DNA from: an uncultured Clostridia bacterium
GTDB taxonomy: Bacteria; Bacillota; Clostridia; RUG12999
Direction: 5' to 3'
Length of the DNA stretch: 34,240 bases
Assembly (NCBI GenBank): GCA_946555455.1
Contig: CAMNSU010000017.1
Location: 1 to 34,240, forward strand
Position numbers and translations under genes: made by a program
Part shown: one piece after another, positions 16,401 through 24,274 of the stretch
Position numbering within the stretch: the stretch's first letter is position 1
Layout: each line of letters begins with the position of its first letter
Notes under the pieces: model-generated
What the model saw: the letters and a program-made list of their open reading frames with translations, nothing else
The model's database searches: none
Told to the model about the DNA's origin: nothing

Positions 16401-18331
16401 TGGACATTGATTTCACAGTGCCCGGCAGCAGTTATAATATTTCTATGTATTCCATGTTTATCGACTGGAATGTGGAGACGGAACCGACTCCCGCACCGGT
16501 GATTCCAACTGTGACAATTAAAGATTATGCACAGGAGACAACCTATCCGGCGGCGGACAATATTACGGTAGTGGAAAACTTCAGCGGCGGACTGCGCTGG
16601 AACAACCGCGACATTATCTGGAACGAAGATACCATACCGGAGTATCTAAAGGGCACGACCTATATCCGCACAAACTATGCGGACAATAAAGATAATGCGC
16701 CGGAGTTAAACGCAAATGGCGGCAATAAACTGTTTACAATGACCATCAACAAAAGTGCAACGATATACTATGCGACATGGTCAACTTATGTGAGCGGAAA
16801 TTGTCAGAAGATGGTAGGTGATTGGAAAGCGGCAGGCGCAACATGGATAAACAATGGTGAGGTATTGGAGTTTACTTCAAATGGGGCGGACGGCATGAGA
16901 AAAAATTGTATCCTTTTGAAACGAGAGTTTGAAGTGCCGGAAGGCGAGACGTTGGATATTGAATTTTTGGTACCGGGAAAAGATTATGGTGCATCTATGT
17001 ATTCCATGTTTATTGACTGGGCAGACGAAGCGGCTGCAAATGAACCGGAGACACAAAGTTTGTTCCGCGTTTCGCTTGGTATGCCGGTCTATGCAGCGGA
17101 AACGGGAAACGCAGATTATGCTATTAAAAACGGCACGGCATATGTCACAGGACAGGGGGCAGGCGGAAGAAAAATATTGGTTGAAGTATTCAAACCGGGC
17201 ACAAATGCGGCTGAAAGAACGCCTGACGATTTGCTATACTACCATGTGGTACCGGCGGACGAAACGGGTGGTTTTGAAGCAGCAGTGCCGCTCAGCATGG
17301 CGGATACAACAGGGAAATTTCCATATACTATCTATACGCAAAATGAAACAATCTTCACAAAAACGGAAACGATTGACTATGACCCAAGCGGCGACTCCAG
17401 CATAACGGTATTTTCACTCGGTGGAAAGACCGGCACGATTAACGGAAACAACATTTCTGTCACCGTTGACGCAAATACCAATGTCACAGGGCTGATTGCC
17501 ACGTTCACAGCAGGCAGAAATGCTGAAGTAACGGTGAACGGCGCAGTGCAAATCAGCGGACAGACCAGAAACAATTTCACGAATCCGGTTGTCTATACCG
17601 TGACGGCAGACGACGGAACACAGACGCAGTATACCGTAACCGTGACAAAGAGCGGCGGCGTATCGGGCGGCGGTATGTCCGGCGGCGGTGGCGGCGCTTC
17701 GGGCGGCAGAGGAACCGGCGGCGCTTCCTATACGGAGGTTCCAAACTTTAGCGCGAATCAGACAATACCGAACCGGAACGGCGTGCAGCTTTTTGCTGAC
17801 GTCGATGGCAGCCACTGGGCATATGACTATATTGATTGCCTGCTTGCAAAGAAAATTGTTTCGGGATATGAGGACGGCGCGTTCAGACCGGACAGCAATA
17901 TCACAAGAGAAGAATTTGTGAAAATTGCAGTAGAAGCGTTTGCCATTGTATCGGACAGCAGCGGGGCAGCGTTTGAAGATGTACAAAACGGTGCATGGTA
18001 TGAATATTATGTGCAGACGGCAGCGGGTGCAGGGATTGTCAATGGAATAGATGAAACGCACTTTGGTACCGGTGAGATGGTGACGCGTCAAGACCTTGCT
18101 GTGATGATAGCAAGAGTGATAGAAGCGGAGAATATTTCCATTAAAGCGATAGAAAACGCACCCACATTCACCGATGAAGCGGACATTTCCGGCTATGCGC
18201 AGGAAGCGGTGAAAAAGCTTGCAGCGGCAGGAATATTGGGCGGTTATGCAGACGGCAGTTTCAACCCGAACGGTATTGCAACGCGAGCGGAAGTATGCGC
18301 GATTCTTTACAGAATGATAAACGGAAGATAG
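13481..18331 (+). CDS. Giant SLH-anchored surface protein with five ~190-residue repeats
   Basis: 1616 residues from ATG 13481, with GAGGTGA six bases upstream; it overlaps the previous gene by 11 bases. Order: signal peptide (to about residue 34); a beta-rich N-terminal region (to ~239); five homologous modules starting near residues 240, 432, 627, 821 and 1011, mostly joined by Pro/Thr linkers (E-P-T-P-T-P-T-V-T-P-T type); an Ig-like segment (~1195-1305); a beta-sandwich with S-S-I-T-V-F-S-L-G-G-K-T-G-T (~1306-1390); a Gly-rich hinge; and three C-terminal SLH units from ~1438, 1498 and 1563 (each with the G-F/Y-x-D-G-x-F-x-P pattern or a variant). SLH units anchor it to the wall. The modules resemble, distantly, the Y-I-R-T-(N/A)/T-V-Y-x-A-(T/Y) jelly-roll units appended to lyases and glycosidases, so multivalent glycan binding is a plausible role. 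No catalytic domain is seen. Confidence 0.8.
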   Translation: MKIKRTISRGAFAILAAMLLMLVPAPPSSTIAAEDDVIFTIDNIRLNKGGTEIAQLQDGAVAVSADVTNHSEESYTPLLMAFACIGQSGAEDIDRFIIHDTDDNAATTFAAGESKRITFNVTVKDAANSFIKIVAAESLSSGKLLSEQTYYDPTWAVKLQSLTVAGAAVEDFDPDEMQRTIKLAAGVTFPLEIEATAAFDGAAVKVSSPASIEDTLTVEVSCGTLPVSTYVFDLMWQPRVEFTNYRTEGTIPTASEITVVDDFQGGQRWNNNNIAWEADSIPDYLKGTTYIRTNYLDNPTDAKDLNANIDNKLFTMTLTQSATVYLATWSTYVSGSCQRFVAGWESAGAQWMNNKQPVSLTTSDPRGQWKTVYLVKREFKVPEGGSVNIDFTVPGSSYNISMYSMFIDWADETEPTPTVTPTSTPDSGKGTVTFTNYRTEGTVPAENEMTVVENFSGGLRWNNRSDVSWKEDTIPEYLKGKTYIRTNYLDNPSDSPDLNADGSKRLFTMTLDKSATVYYVTWSTYAANSCQRMVNEWVSKGAEWLNNKEPVSFTTNGSGDQKTKVYLLKRTFEVPEGETLDIDFLVPASGYSVSMYSMFIDWADETEPTPTPTVTPTPTPDSGKGIVTFKNYAQEATYPAADNITVVENFSGGKRWNNSDIEWVTTSIPDYLKGTTYIRTNYLDNPSNSPDLNANIDNKLFTMTINKSATVYLATWSTYVSGSCQRFVAGWESAGAEWMNGKQPVSLTTNDSRDQLGRVYLVKRTFEVPEGETLDIDFTVPGSSYSIGMYSMFIDWADEEEPTPTPTVTPTPTPDSGKGTVTFTNYRTAGTIPTESQMTVVENFSGGLRWNNMDVQWDAATIPDYLKGTTYIRTNYADSPQSGDTTAAELNAVGTNRLFTMRLNKSATVYYATWSPNTWGTCQTMVSSWQSAGAEWVNNKQPISLTISGGDTRGQRKDVYLLKRTFEVPEGETLDIDFTVPGSSYNISMYSMFIDWNVETEPTPAPVIPTVTIKDYAQETTYPAADNITVVENFSGGLRWNNRDIIWNEDTIPEYLKGTTYIRTNYADNKDNAPELNANGGNKLFTMTINKSATIYYATWSTYVSGNCQKMVGDWKAAGATWINNGEVLEFTSNGADGMRKNCILLKREFEVPEGETLDIEFLVPGKDYGASMYSMFIDWADEAAANEPETQSLFRVSLGMPVYAAETGNADYAIKNGTAYVTGQGAGGRKILVEVFKPGTNAAERTPDDLLYYHVVPADETGGFEAAVPLSMADTTGKFPYTIYTQNETIFTKTETIDYDPSGDSSITVFSLGGKTGTINGNNISVTVDANTNVTGLIATFTAGRNAEVTVNGAVQISGQTRNNFTNPVVYTVTADDGTQTQYTVTVTKSGGVSGGGMSGGGGGASGGRGTGGASYTEVPNFSANQTIPNRNGVQLFADVDGSHWAYDYIDCLLAKKIVSGYEDGAFRPDSNITREEFVKIAVEAFAIVSDSSGAAFEDVQNGAWYEYYVQTAAGAGIVNGIDETHFGTGEMVTRQDLAVMIARVIEAENISIKAIENAPTFTDEADISGYAQEAVKKLAAAGILGGYADGSFNPNGIATRAEVCAILYRMINGR
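14198..17030 (+). repeat. Five tandem ~570-585-bp coding repeats
   Basis: Units begin at about 14198, 14774, 15359, 15941 and 16511; the last ends near 17030. Every unit keeps V-V-(E/D)-(N/D)-F-x-G-G-x-R-W-N-N, then Y-L-K-G-x-T-Y-I-R-T-N-Y, a single Cys-Gln, and ends S-M-Y-S-M-F-I-D-W. Units 1 and 3 share their middle part (L-A-T-W-S-T-Y-V-S-G-S-C-Q-R-F), while units 3 and 5 share a different start (Y-A-Q-E-x-T-Y-P-A-A-D-N), so the copies look shuffled by recombination. Confidence 0.9.
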
Positions 18332-18429
18332 ATGACAATAGTTGAAAAAGACAACCTATATCAATTGTCCGGCGGTGGTATGAAAACAAGGCAGCGTAGA
18401 TTTCTTTGTTTCATGATGCGAAATGAATT

Positions 18430-18468
18430 CACTCCATTCAAAGGCGGTGTATGCCTTTGAATGGAGTG
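18430..18468. terminator. Perfect 16-bp stem-loop after the surface-protein gene
   Basis: CACTCCATTCAAAGGC (18430-18445), a 7-base loop, and its exact reverse complement (18453-18468). It lies about 100 bases after the stop codon and 40 before the next gene. There is no T tract on either side, so termination may be partial, or it may protect the mRNA end. No clear promoter is visible for the downstream gene. Confidence 0.5.
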
Positions 18469-18508
18469 GATATAGAAAAAAACAGTGAAAGGAAGCAACA
18501 GGAAGAAT

Positions 18509-19732
18509 ATGAAACATCAAAACAGCGGAATGCATTCTATGAAAGAAATCTATCGCATTGGCAGAGGACCGTCCAGTTCCCACACCATGGGACCCGAGCG
18601 TGCATGTGAGAAAGTCAGGGAGGCATATCCACAGGCGGACAAATTTCAAGTGACACTCTATGGGTCGCTTGCCAAAACGGGCGGCGGTCATCGCACAGAC
18701 TATGCCATAGCGCAGACGTTTGGAGACGTTCCGGTAGAAATTTTGTTTGACTATGAGAAAACCGATTTGCCCCACCCGAACACCATGGAAATTGCGGCAT
18801 ATGCGGACGGAAAAGAACTTTGCCGCAAAACGGTATGCAGTGTGGGCGGCGGCGCAATTGAGATTGTGGGCGAACCGAAAAAAGAAAGTGCCTGTGTCTA
18901 TCCCGAAACCTATTTCCGTGAAATAGAACAACGTTGTCAGGCGGAGCAGCTTACCTTGCCGGACTATGCGTATGCATGTGAAGGAACGGAACTCCGTGAT
19001 TACCTGGCGGAGGTTTGGGCACAGATGAAAAAGACGGTGCGCACCGGACTGGAACAAGAGGGAGAAATGCCGGGCGGACTTGGTATTAAGCGCAAGGCGG
19101 GAATGCTGCTGGAAATGGGCAAAGGCAAGTCGTTCGGGCATGAAAAGGAAATCTATATGATTTCCGCCTATGCTTATGCGGCAAGCGAGGAAAACGCCTG
19201 CGGCGGAAAAATGGTAACAGCGCCCACCTGCGGTGCGTCGGGCGTAGTTCCGGCAGTGTTGTATTTCAAACAATTGGAATTTGGCTATGCGGACGAGGCT
19301 ATTTTGGACGCGCTTGCTGTGGCGGGACTGGTGGGAAACTTGATTAAGACCAATGCATCTATCAGCGGTGCGGAATGCGGTTGCCAGGCGGAAATCGGGA
19401 GCGCCTGCGCGATGGCGGCAGCGGCATTTGCCCAGCTGCGGGGACTGACGATAAAACAAATTGAATGTGCGGCTGAAATTGCGCTGGAACATCACTTGGG
19501 ACTTACCTGCGACCCGGTGGGCGGCTTGGTGCAGATACCTTGCATTGAACGCAATGCAGTGGCGGCAATGCGCGCTGTGGATGCGGTCAGTTTGGCGGAA
19601 ATGCTGTATGCACAAAGAAAAATTTCACTGGACTTGGTGATTCAAACCATGTATGAAACCGGAAAGGATTTGTCCTGCCGTTACCGCGAGACTGCGGAGG
19701 GCGGATTGGCGAAACTATACCAACAGGAATAA
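18509..19732 (+). CDS. sdaA: L-serine ammonia-lyase (L-serine dehydratase), single-chain iron-sulfur type
   Basis: 407 residues from ATG 18509 (AGGAAG nearby); GTG 18485 and ATG 18530 are alternatives. It converts L-serine to pyruvate and ammonia in the cytoplasm using a [4Fe-4S] cluster. The N-terminal beta part has the signature G-R-G-P-S-S-S-H-T-M-G-P-E-R-A; the alpha part has T-A-P-T-C-G-A-S-G and D-P-V-G-G-L-V-Q-I-P-C. Cys292, Cys334 and Cys345 are spaced 42 and 11 apart, the spacing of the cluster ligands known in this enzyme family. Beta and alpha parts are fused, as in the single-chain form. It heads a tight cluster in which each gene follows within about 20 bases. A long antisense frame over this gene is only its shadow. 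Confidence 0.93.
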   Translation: MKHQNSGMHSMKEIYRIGRGPSSSHTMGPERACEKVREAYPQADKFQVTLYGSLAKTGGGHRTDYAIAQTFGDVPVEILFDYEKTDLPHPNTMEIAAYADGKELCRKTVCSVGGGAIEIVGEPKKESACVYPETYFREIEQRCQAEQLTLPDYAYACEGTELRDYLAEVWAQMKKTVRTGLEQEGEMPGGLGIKRKAGMLLEMGKGKSFGHEKEIYMISAYAYAASEENACGGKMVTAPTCGASGVVPAVLYFKQLEFGYADEAILDALAVAGLVGNLIKTNASISGAECGCQAEIGSACAMAAAAFAQLRGLTIKQIECAAEIALEHHLGLTCDPVGGLVQIPCIERNAVAAMRAVDAVSLAEMLYAQRKISLDLVIQTMYETGKDLSCRYRETAEGGLAKLYQQE

Positions 19733-19748
19733 AGGAGCGTAGGTAAGC

Positions 19749-21047
19749 GTGACGCTGGCGGAAATAAAGCGAAAACTCATAGATACCATCGAAACGCATC
19801 AAGACGAAATCTGTCGCATTGGCGATGAAATCCTCCAAAATCCCGAACGCGGCTACTGTGAGGAAAAAACCTCGGCGTTGGTGCGGCGGGAACTGGAAAA
19901 ACGGGGCATTGCCTATGACTATCCCTGCGCGCTTACCGGCGTAAAAGGAAAACTCCGCGGCAGGGAATCAAACGCAAATGTTTGTATCATAGGAGAAATG
20001 GACGCGCTGTGGTGTGCAGGCAGTCCCATTGCGAATGAAACAGGGATTGCCCACGCCTGTGGACACAATGCCCAAGTGGCGGCAATGCTGGGCGCGGCAA
20101 TCGCATTTGCGGACAGCGGCGTGATGGCATATTTGGACGGAGACGTCACTTTTTTGGCGGTGCCTGCCGAGGAATTTATTGATATGGAATACCGTAAGTC
20201 CTTGAAGGAAAGCGGCAAAATAGCTTATTATGGCGGCAAGCAGCAGCTCATTGCCGAGGGGGCATTTGATGATGTGGATATGGCAATGATGGTGCACGCC
20301 CAGCCAAACGAACCGAAGGCGAAATTGTTTGTGCAGGGGGAGAATCTGGGGTTTTTGGCAAAGACAATCACCTTTCACGGAAGAGCCGTGCACGGAAGTA
20401 CGCCGTTTGACGGCGTGAATGCGCTGAATGCGGCGGCGCTTGCCATTTTGGGTATACACGCCAACCGCGAAACATTTCGGGAAGAAGAAAAAATTCGCAT
20501 TCATCCCATCATCACCAAAGGCGGCGACGTGGTAAATTCGGTGCCGTCAGAGGTGTGTATGGATACATATGTACGAGGCGCAAGCTATGAGGCGATTCAA
20601 AAAGGCAACCGCGCGGTGGAAAACGCGGCAAAAGGCGCGGCAGAGATGGTAGGCGCGGCTGTTACGTTTGAAGATATTCCGGGCTATTTGCCGCTAAAAT
20701 AGAGTAAATCGTTGTCCGAGGTGTTTTAGAGAAAAGCCGCGCAGCTTTTGGGACAGGAAAATTTGGTCTATGGTGCGGACATAACAGGTTCTTCCGATAT
20801 TGGAGATTTGAGCAGTATTCTTCCGGTGATTCAACCGTCTGTCGGCGGATTTGCCGGAGCGCTGCACGAACAGCAGTTCCATGTAACAGAGAAACAAACG
20901 GCATATGTATTGCCGGCAAAAATAGTAGCAATGACTGTAGCTGAGCTGTTATATCATCATGCAGAAACAGCGAAACAAATTAAAAAAAGTTTTGAAGCAA
21001 AATTGACAAAAGAGGAATACAGGAACTACTTGGAAGGGAAGGTATAA
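19749..21047 (+). pseudogene. M20-family amidohydrolase broken by two in-frame TAG codons
   Basis: Start GTG 19749, with AAAGGAG overlapping the previous stop codon. Homology runs in one unbroken frame for 433 codons, but TAG occurs at codon 318 (20700-20702) and codon 327 (20727-20729). Before the stops: M20 metal-binding H-A-C-G-H-N-A-Q, P-A-E-E-F-I-D with the catalytic Glu, and H-G-R-A-V-H-G-S-T-P-F for the dimerisation domain. After them, the family continues with T/S-G-S-S-D-I-G-D-L-S and the conserved C-terminal tail. Each TAG is one C-to-T change from CAG (Gln). The family hydrolyses N-acyl or amide bonds (aminobenzoyl-glutamate hydrolase-like). TAG is a normal stop in neighbouring genes, so a recent pseudogene is the simplest view. 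Confidence 0.85.
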
Positions 21048-21050
21048 ACC

Positions 21051-22079
21051 ATGAAAAGAGAAAAATGGACAGAGGAGCGGTTGAATCACCTGCTGACCAC
21101 GCCAAGCAGGGCGTTGGTGGAGGATATGAAAAAAATCCAGGGGGATATTATGATTCTGGGCGCAGGCGGTAAGATGGGCCCCACGCTTTGTGTGTTGGCA
21201 AAAAACGCTGCAAAAGCGGCGGGTGTGGACAAACGGATTATCGCTGTATCCCGCGGCTCTGACATGGTTGCAACGCAGCTTATGCTGGATAACGGCATTG
21301 AGGTCATTGCGGCGAATTTGCTTGAAAAAGAAAAGCTATATGCGCTTCCTGAAGTGGAAAATGTGATTTATATGGCAGGCAAGAAGTTTGGTACCTGCGG
21401 CAATGAGTGGCAGACATGGGCAATGAACTCCACGCTTCCGGCATTTGTGGCGGATAAGTTCAAAAAATCGAATATTGTGGTATTCTCCTCCGGCAATATT
21501 TATCCGATTGTGAAACTCGCGGAAGGCGGTTGTCGGGAAACAGATCCGGTGGAACCGGTGGGAGAATATACCATGAGTTGTCTGGCGCGGGAGCGCGCAT
21601 TTGAATATGCGGCAAATGCTTTCGGCACGAAAATTTTTATTTATCGTTTGAATTTTGCTGTGGATTTGCGCTATGGCGTGCTCTATGATGTGGCGGAGAA
21701 AATTCTAAAGGGAGAAAAGATTAGTCTTTCCACGCCGTGTTTTAACTTCATCTGGCAGGGCACGGCAAATGAAATTGCAATTCGGGGACTGCTTCATGCA
21801 GATTCGCCCATGAAAGTGATGAATGTGACAGGGCCGGAAACCATGTCCATTCGCAAAGTGGCGTTGGAACTGGGGGAATATCTCGGGAAAGAGCCGTTGT
21901 TTGAAGAAAACGAGGGAAACGACGCGTATTTGAACGACGCTTCTCTGGCAATGGAGACGTTCGGATATCCGAGTATCAGCGCGAAATCGTTGATTCGTTG
22001 GCAGGCGGAATGGCTGCTGGACGGCTGCCGGACGCTGAACAAACCCACGCACTTTGAGGAAAGAAGGGGGAGTTATTGA
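21051..22079 (+). CDS. NAD-dependent epimerase/dehydratase family protein
   Basis: 342 residues from ATG 21051; GGAAGGGAAGG lies upstream, and the previous gene's stop codon is three bases away. The Rossmann loop is I-L-G-A-G-G-K-M-G near residue 35, typical of extended short-chain dehydrogenases acting on (nucleotide) sugars or sugar acids. The active-site Ser is likely in V-V-F-S-S-G-N-I-Y. The position of the usual Y-x-x-x-K shows Y173-T-M-S-C177, so the catalytic Lys is replaced by Cys. It may be a non-standard member that acts on a cluster-specific sugar derivative. Its stop overlaps the next start as TGATG, so the two are translationally coupled. Confidence 0.8.
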   Translation: MKREKWTEERLNHLLTTPSRALVEDMKKIQGDIMILGAGGKMGPTLCVLAKNAAKAAGVDKRIIAVSRGSDMVATQLMLDNGIEVIAANLLEKEKLYALPEVENVIYMAGKKFGTCGNEWQTWAMNSTLPAFVADKFKKSNIVVFSSGNIYPIVKLAEGGCRETDPVEPVGEYTMSCLARERAFEYAANAFGTKIFIYRLNFAVDLRYGVLYDVAEKILKGEKISLSTPCFNFIWQGTANEIAIRGLLHADSPMKVMNVTGPETMSIRKVALELGEYLGKEPLFEENEGNDAYLNDASLAMETFGYPSISAKSLIRWQAEWLLDGCRTLNKPTHFEERRGSY

Positions 22080-23155
22080 TGAACCGGCACGAAAAAGCGC
22101 TGGACATTTTGCGGCAGGGAACGGTAATACCCGCAACGCCGCTGGCGCTGAACAGCGACAGAACGCTGGACGAAAAAGGATTGCGCCTTTTGATGAACTA
22201 TTATTTGCATTGCGGCGTAGGCGGCATTGCAACGGCAGTACATACCACGCAGTTTGAAATCCGCGAACCGGAAATCGGGTTGTTTGAACCGGTACTGCAA
22301 TTTGTGGCAGATGAAGTGGAAAAGTTTGAACAAAAACAAAATAAAGTGATTGTGAAGGTTGCGGGCGTTTGCGGCGAAACGAAGCAGGCAGTGAAAGAAG
22401 CGGAACTTGCCAAAAAATATGGCTATGACGCTGTGCTGCTCAGTCCCGGCGGGCTGAATGACAGACCGGAAAGCGAACTGATAGAGCGCACACGGGCGGT
22501 TGCTAAGATGATGCCGGTGATTGGGTTCTACCTGCAAACGGCAGTGGGCGGACGCGTGTTTTCCTATGACTATTGGCAGCAGATTTGCGCGATAGATAAT
22601 GTCGTTGCAATCAAATGCGCTTCGTTCAACCGTTATCAGACGTTGGAGGTGGTGCGCGCAGCTGCAATGTCGGCGCGCAGCAGTGATATTACGCTATATA
22701 CCGGAAATGACGACAATATTGTGATAGACCTGCTGACAAAATACCGTTTTCAAAAGAATGGCAAAGAGATTGTGAAAGCCTTTGAAGGCGGATTGCTGGG
22801 ACATTGGTCGGTATGGACGAAAAAAGCAGTTGAAATTTTTGAAACGGTTCAGAAAGAGAAAAACAATGCGGCGGTTTCGACGAAGCTGCTGACGCTGGCG
22901 GCAGAAGTGACGGACGCCAACAGCGCGTTTTTTGATACGGCAAACGGTTTTAAAGGCTGCATTGCAGGACTGCATGAGGTGCTGCGGCAGCAGGGACTGA
23001 TGGAAAACACGCTTTGCCTGAATCCGGCGGAGACCATGTCACAAGGACAGCTTGAAGAAATTGAACGGGTGCATGACATGTATCCGCATTTGCATGACGA
23101 TGCATTTATTACCGAACATCTTGAGGAATGGAAAGCAAACGTGGGGCTGAAATAG
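22079..23155 (+). CDS. Dihydrodipicolinate synthase/N-acetylneuraminate lyase-family aldolase
   Basis: 358 residues from ATG 22079, with AAGGGGGAG just upstream and a one-base overlap with the previous stop. A class I aldolase barrel: Lys179 in V-V-A-I-K-C-A forms the Schiff base and Tyr151 in I-G-F-Y-L-Q is its partner; the spacing of 28 equals that of DapA. The substrate loop that normally reads G-T-T-G-E is here T-A-V-H-T-T-Q-F-E, so it is not a true DapA for lysine synthesis. It is longer than DapA (~290 residues) by about 65, mostly at the C-terminus. The family usually splits a 2-keto-3-deoxy acid, often to pyruvate plus an aldehyde, or runs the reverse. Context suggests sugar-acid catabolism. 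Confidence 0.87.
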   Translation: MNRHEKALDILRQGTVIPATPLALNSDRTLDEKGLRLLMNYYLHCGVGGIATAVHTTQFEIREPEIGLFEPVLQFVADEVEKFEQKQNKVIVKVAGVCGETKQAVKEAELAKKYGYDAVLLSPGGLNDRPESELIERTRAVAKMMPVIGFYLQTAVGGRVFSYDYWQQICAIDNVVAIKCASFNRYQTLEVVRAAAMSARSSDITLYTGNDDNIVIDLLTKYRFQKNGKEIVKAFEGGLLGHWSVWTKKAVEIFETVQKEKNNAAVSTKLLTLAAEVTDANSAFFDTANGFKGCIAGLHEVLRQQGLMENTLCLNPAETMSQGQLEEIERVHDMYPHLHDDAFITEHLEEWKANVGLK

Positions 23156-23171
23156 AAAGAAGGAAAACAGC

Positions 23172-24056
23172 ATGATAAACATTGGAATCATTGGGTCGCA
23201 GAGCATTCATGCAAGAGAATTTGCGAAGGTCTGTAATCTGCCGGATGAACATGGTTCGTTTTTGATTCCGGATTGCAGAGTGACGGCGGTATGCGGCATG
23301 GACGACGTGCCGGAGCATACTGCGGATATAGCGCGGCAGGGGTGCATTCCACGCATTCTCCAGCAGCCGGAAGCGTTGTTTGATTTTTGCGACGCTGTTA
23401 TGGTGGCGACGCGAAACGGTGATAACCATGTTGCGCTTGCTTTGCCGTTTCTGCGGAAAGGATATCCGGTGTTTTTGGATAAACCGGTTTGCATCTCCAA
23501 AGAAGATATTGCGGTTTTGCAAAACGAAGTGCGGCAGCGGGACTGCATCATTGCCGGCGGGTCGGGTATGCAGCACAACCGAAGTCTGAAAGAATTAAAA
23601 CAGTTGATGGACAGCGGCGCGGTTGGCGGAGTCAAAGGTATTTCTCTGAACCACAACGGCGATATCGACAGTCCCTACGGCGGCATATTCTTTTATGCGT
23701 GCCACGGTGTGGAAATGATGCTACAGCTTTTGGGGAAAGAACCGAAGTCGGTGCAGACAAACGTGCTGACACATGACCAATTTTCCATTTTCGTGAAATA
23801 TCAAGACAGATTTGCCAATTTAATCATGACCAGTGGATATCAGGACTATTTTGTCAATGTATATGGGGAAAAGAGAAACATTGCATATAGAATTGACGCG
23901 GACGATATTTTCCGCGAAACCATGGTACACTTTGCAAATCGGATACGGGAACATAGAATCACTAAATCGGTGGACGATTTAGTGCGCCATGTCCGCGTTT
24001 TGCAGGCAACCAAAACTTCCATTGAGAAAAAGACAGAAGTTCCGGTTGAAAAATAG
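23172..24056 (+). CDS. Gfo/Idh/MocA-family oxidoreductase
   Basis: 294 residues, with AAGGAAA before ATG 23172. The N-terminal Rossmann domain opens with I-N-I-G-I-I-G-S and carries F-L-D-K-P-V, the family's E-K-P site with Asp in place of Glu. The C-terminal part is shorter than usual (family ~330-380). A H-N-G-D-I-D-S-P-Y-G-G-I-F-F-Y-A-C-H-G-V-E-M-M segment supplies the expected His near the substrate. These enzymes oxidise or reduce sugar or inositol hydroxyls with NAD(P). It is the last gene of the serine dehydratase-to-oxidoreductase cluster; a terminator follows. Confidence 0.88.
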   Translation: MINIGIIGSQSIHAREFAKVCNLPDEHGSFLIPDCRVTAVCGMDDVPEHTADIARQGCIPRILQQPEALFDFCDAVMVATRNGDNHVALALPFLRKGYPVFLDKPVCISKEDIAVLQNEVRQRDCIIAGGSGMQHNRSLKELKQLMDSGAVGGVKGISLNHNGDIDSPYGGIFFYACHGVEMMLQLLGKEPKSVQTNVLTHDQFSIFVKYQDRFANLIMTSGYQDYFVNVYGEKRNIAYRIDADDIFRETMVHFANRIREHRITKSVDDLVRHVRVLQATKTSIEKKTEVPVEK

Positions 24057-24202
24057 GGGAGCAAAGAAGAAAAATATGTTGGTGCAGGCGGAAACGGCAA
24101 AAAGATACAATGCCAGCAATTGGAAAAAATGGGTGTTTCAAATTTGTTTGCGCCACAGAAAAGTACGGCAATGTAAAAATGAGGAACCGTTTATAAGCAT
24201 AG

Positions 24203-24245
24203 AAGCGGACTGATGTGCAGACAGAAATCAGTTCGCTTTTCTTTT
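24203..24245 (+). terminator. Rho-independent terminator of the catabolic cluster
   Basis: AGCGGACTGAT (24204-24214) pairs with ATCAGTTCGCT (24227-24237) with one G-U pair, followed by TTTTCTTTTC. It lies about 150 bases after the oxidoreductase stop and just before the LysR gene, so LysR needs readthrough or its own promoter. Confidence 0.75.
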
Positions 24246-24274
24246 CAAAACGAAGATAGAAACGAGGGAAATGC

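Noticed and set aside
14198-17030. CRISPR or non-coding satellite array
   Set aside because: The repeats are 570-585 bp, in frame, and conserved at the protein level within one long gene.
18356-19615. Long minus-strand open frame (419 codons) opposite the serine dehydratase gene
   Set aside because: It mirrors codon structure of a clearly real gene, has no recognisable domain or ribosome binding site, and its composition (rich in Arg, His, Cys) is typical of antisense shadows.
20700-20729. TAG reassigned to an amino acid in this organism
   Set aside because: Several intact neighbours end at TAG followed at once by a ribosome binding site or the next gene (for example 361-363 and 10804-10806), so TAG acts as a normal stop here.
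22079-23155. True dapA of lysine biosynthesis
   Set aside because: Substrate loop differs, the protein is too long, and no other lysine genes are nearby.
24076-24213. 45-codon frame after the oxidoreductase gene
   Set aside because: No properly spaced ribosome binding site; its 3' end lies inside the terminator stem and it shows no family resemblance.
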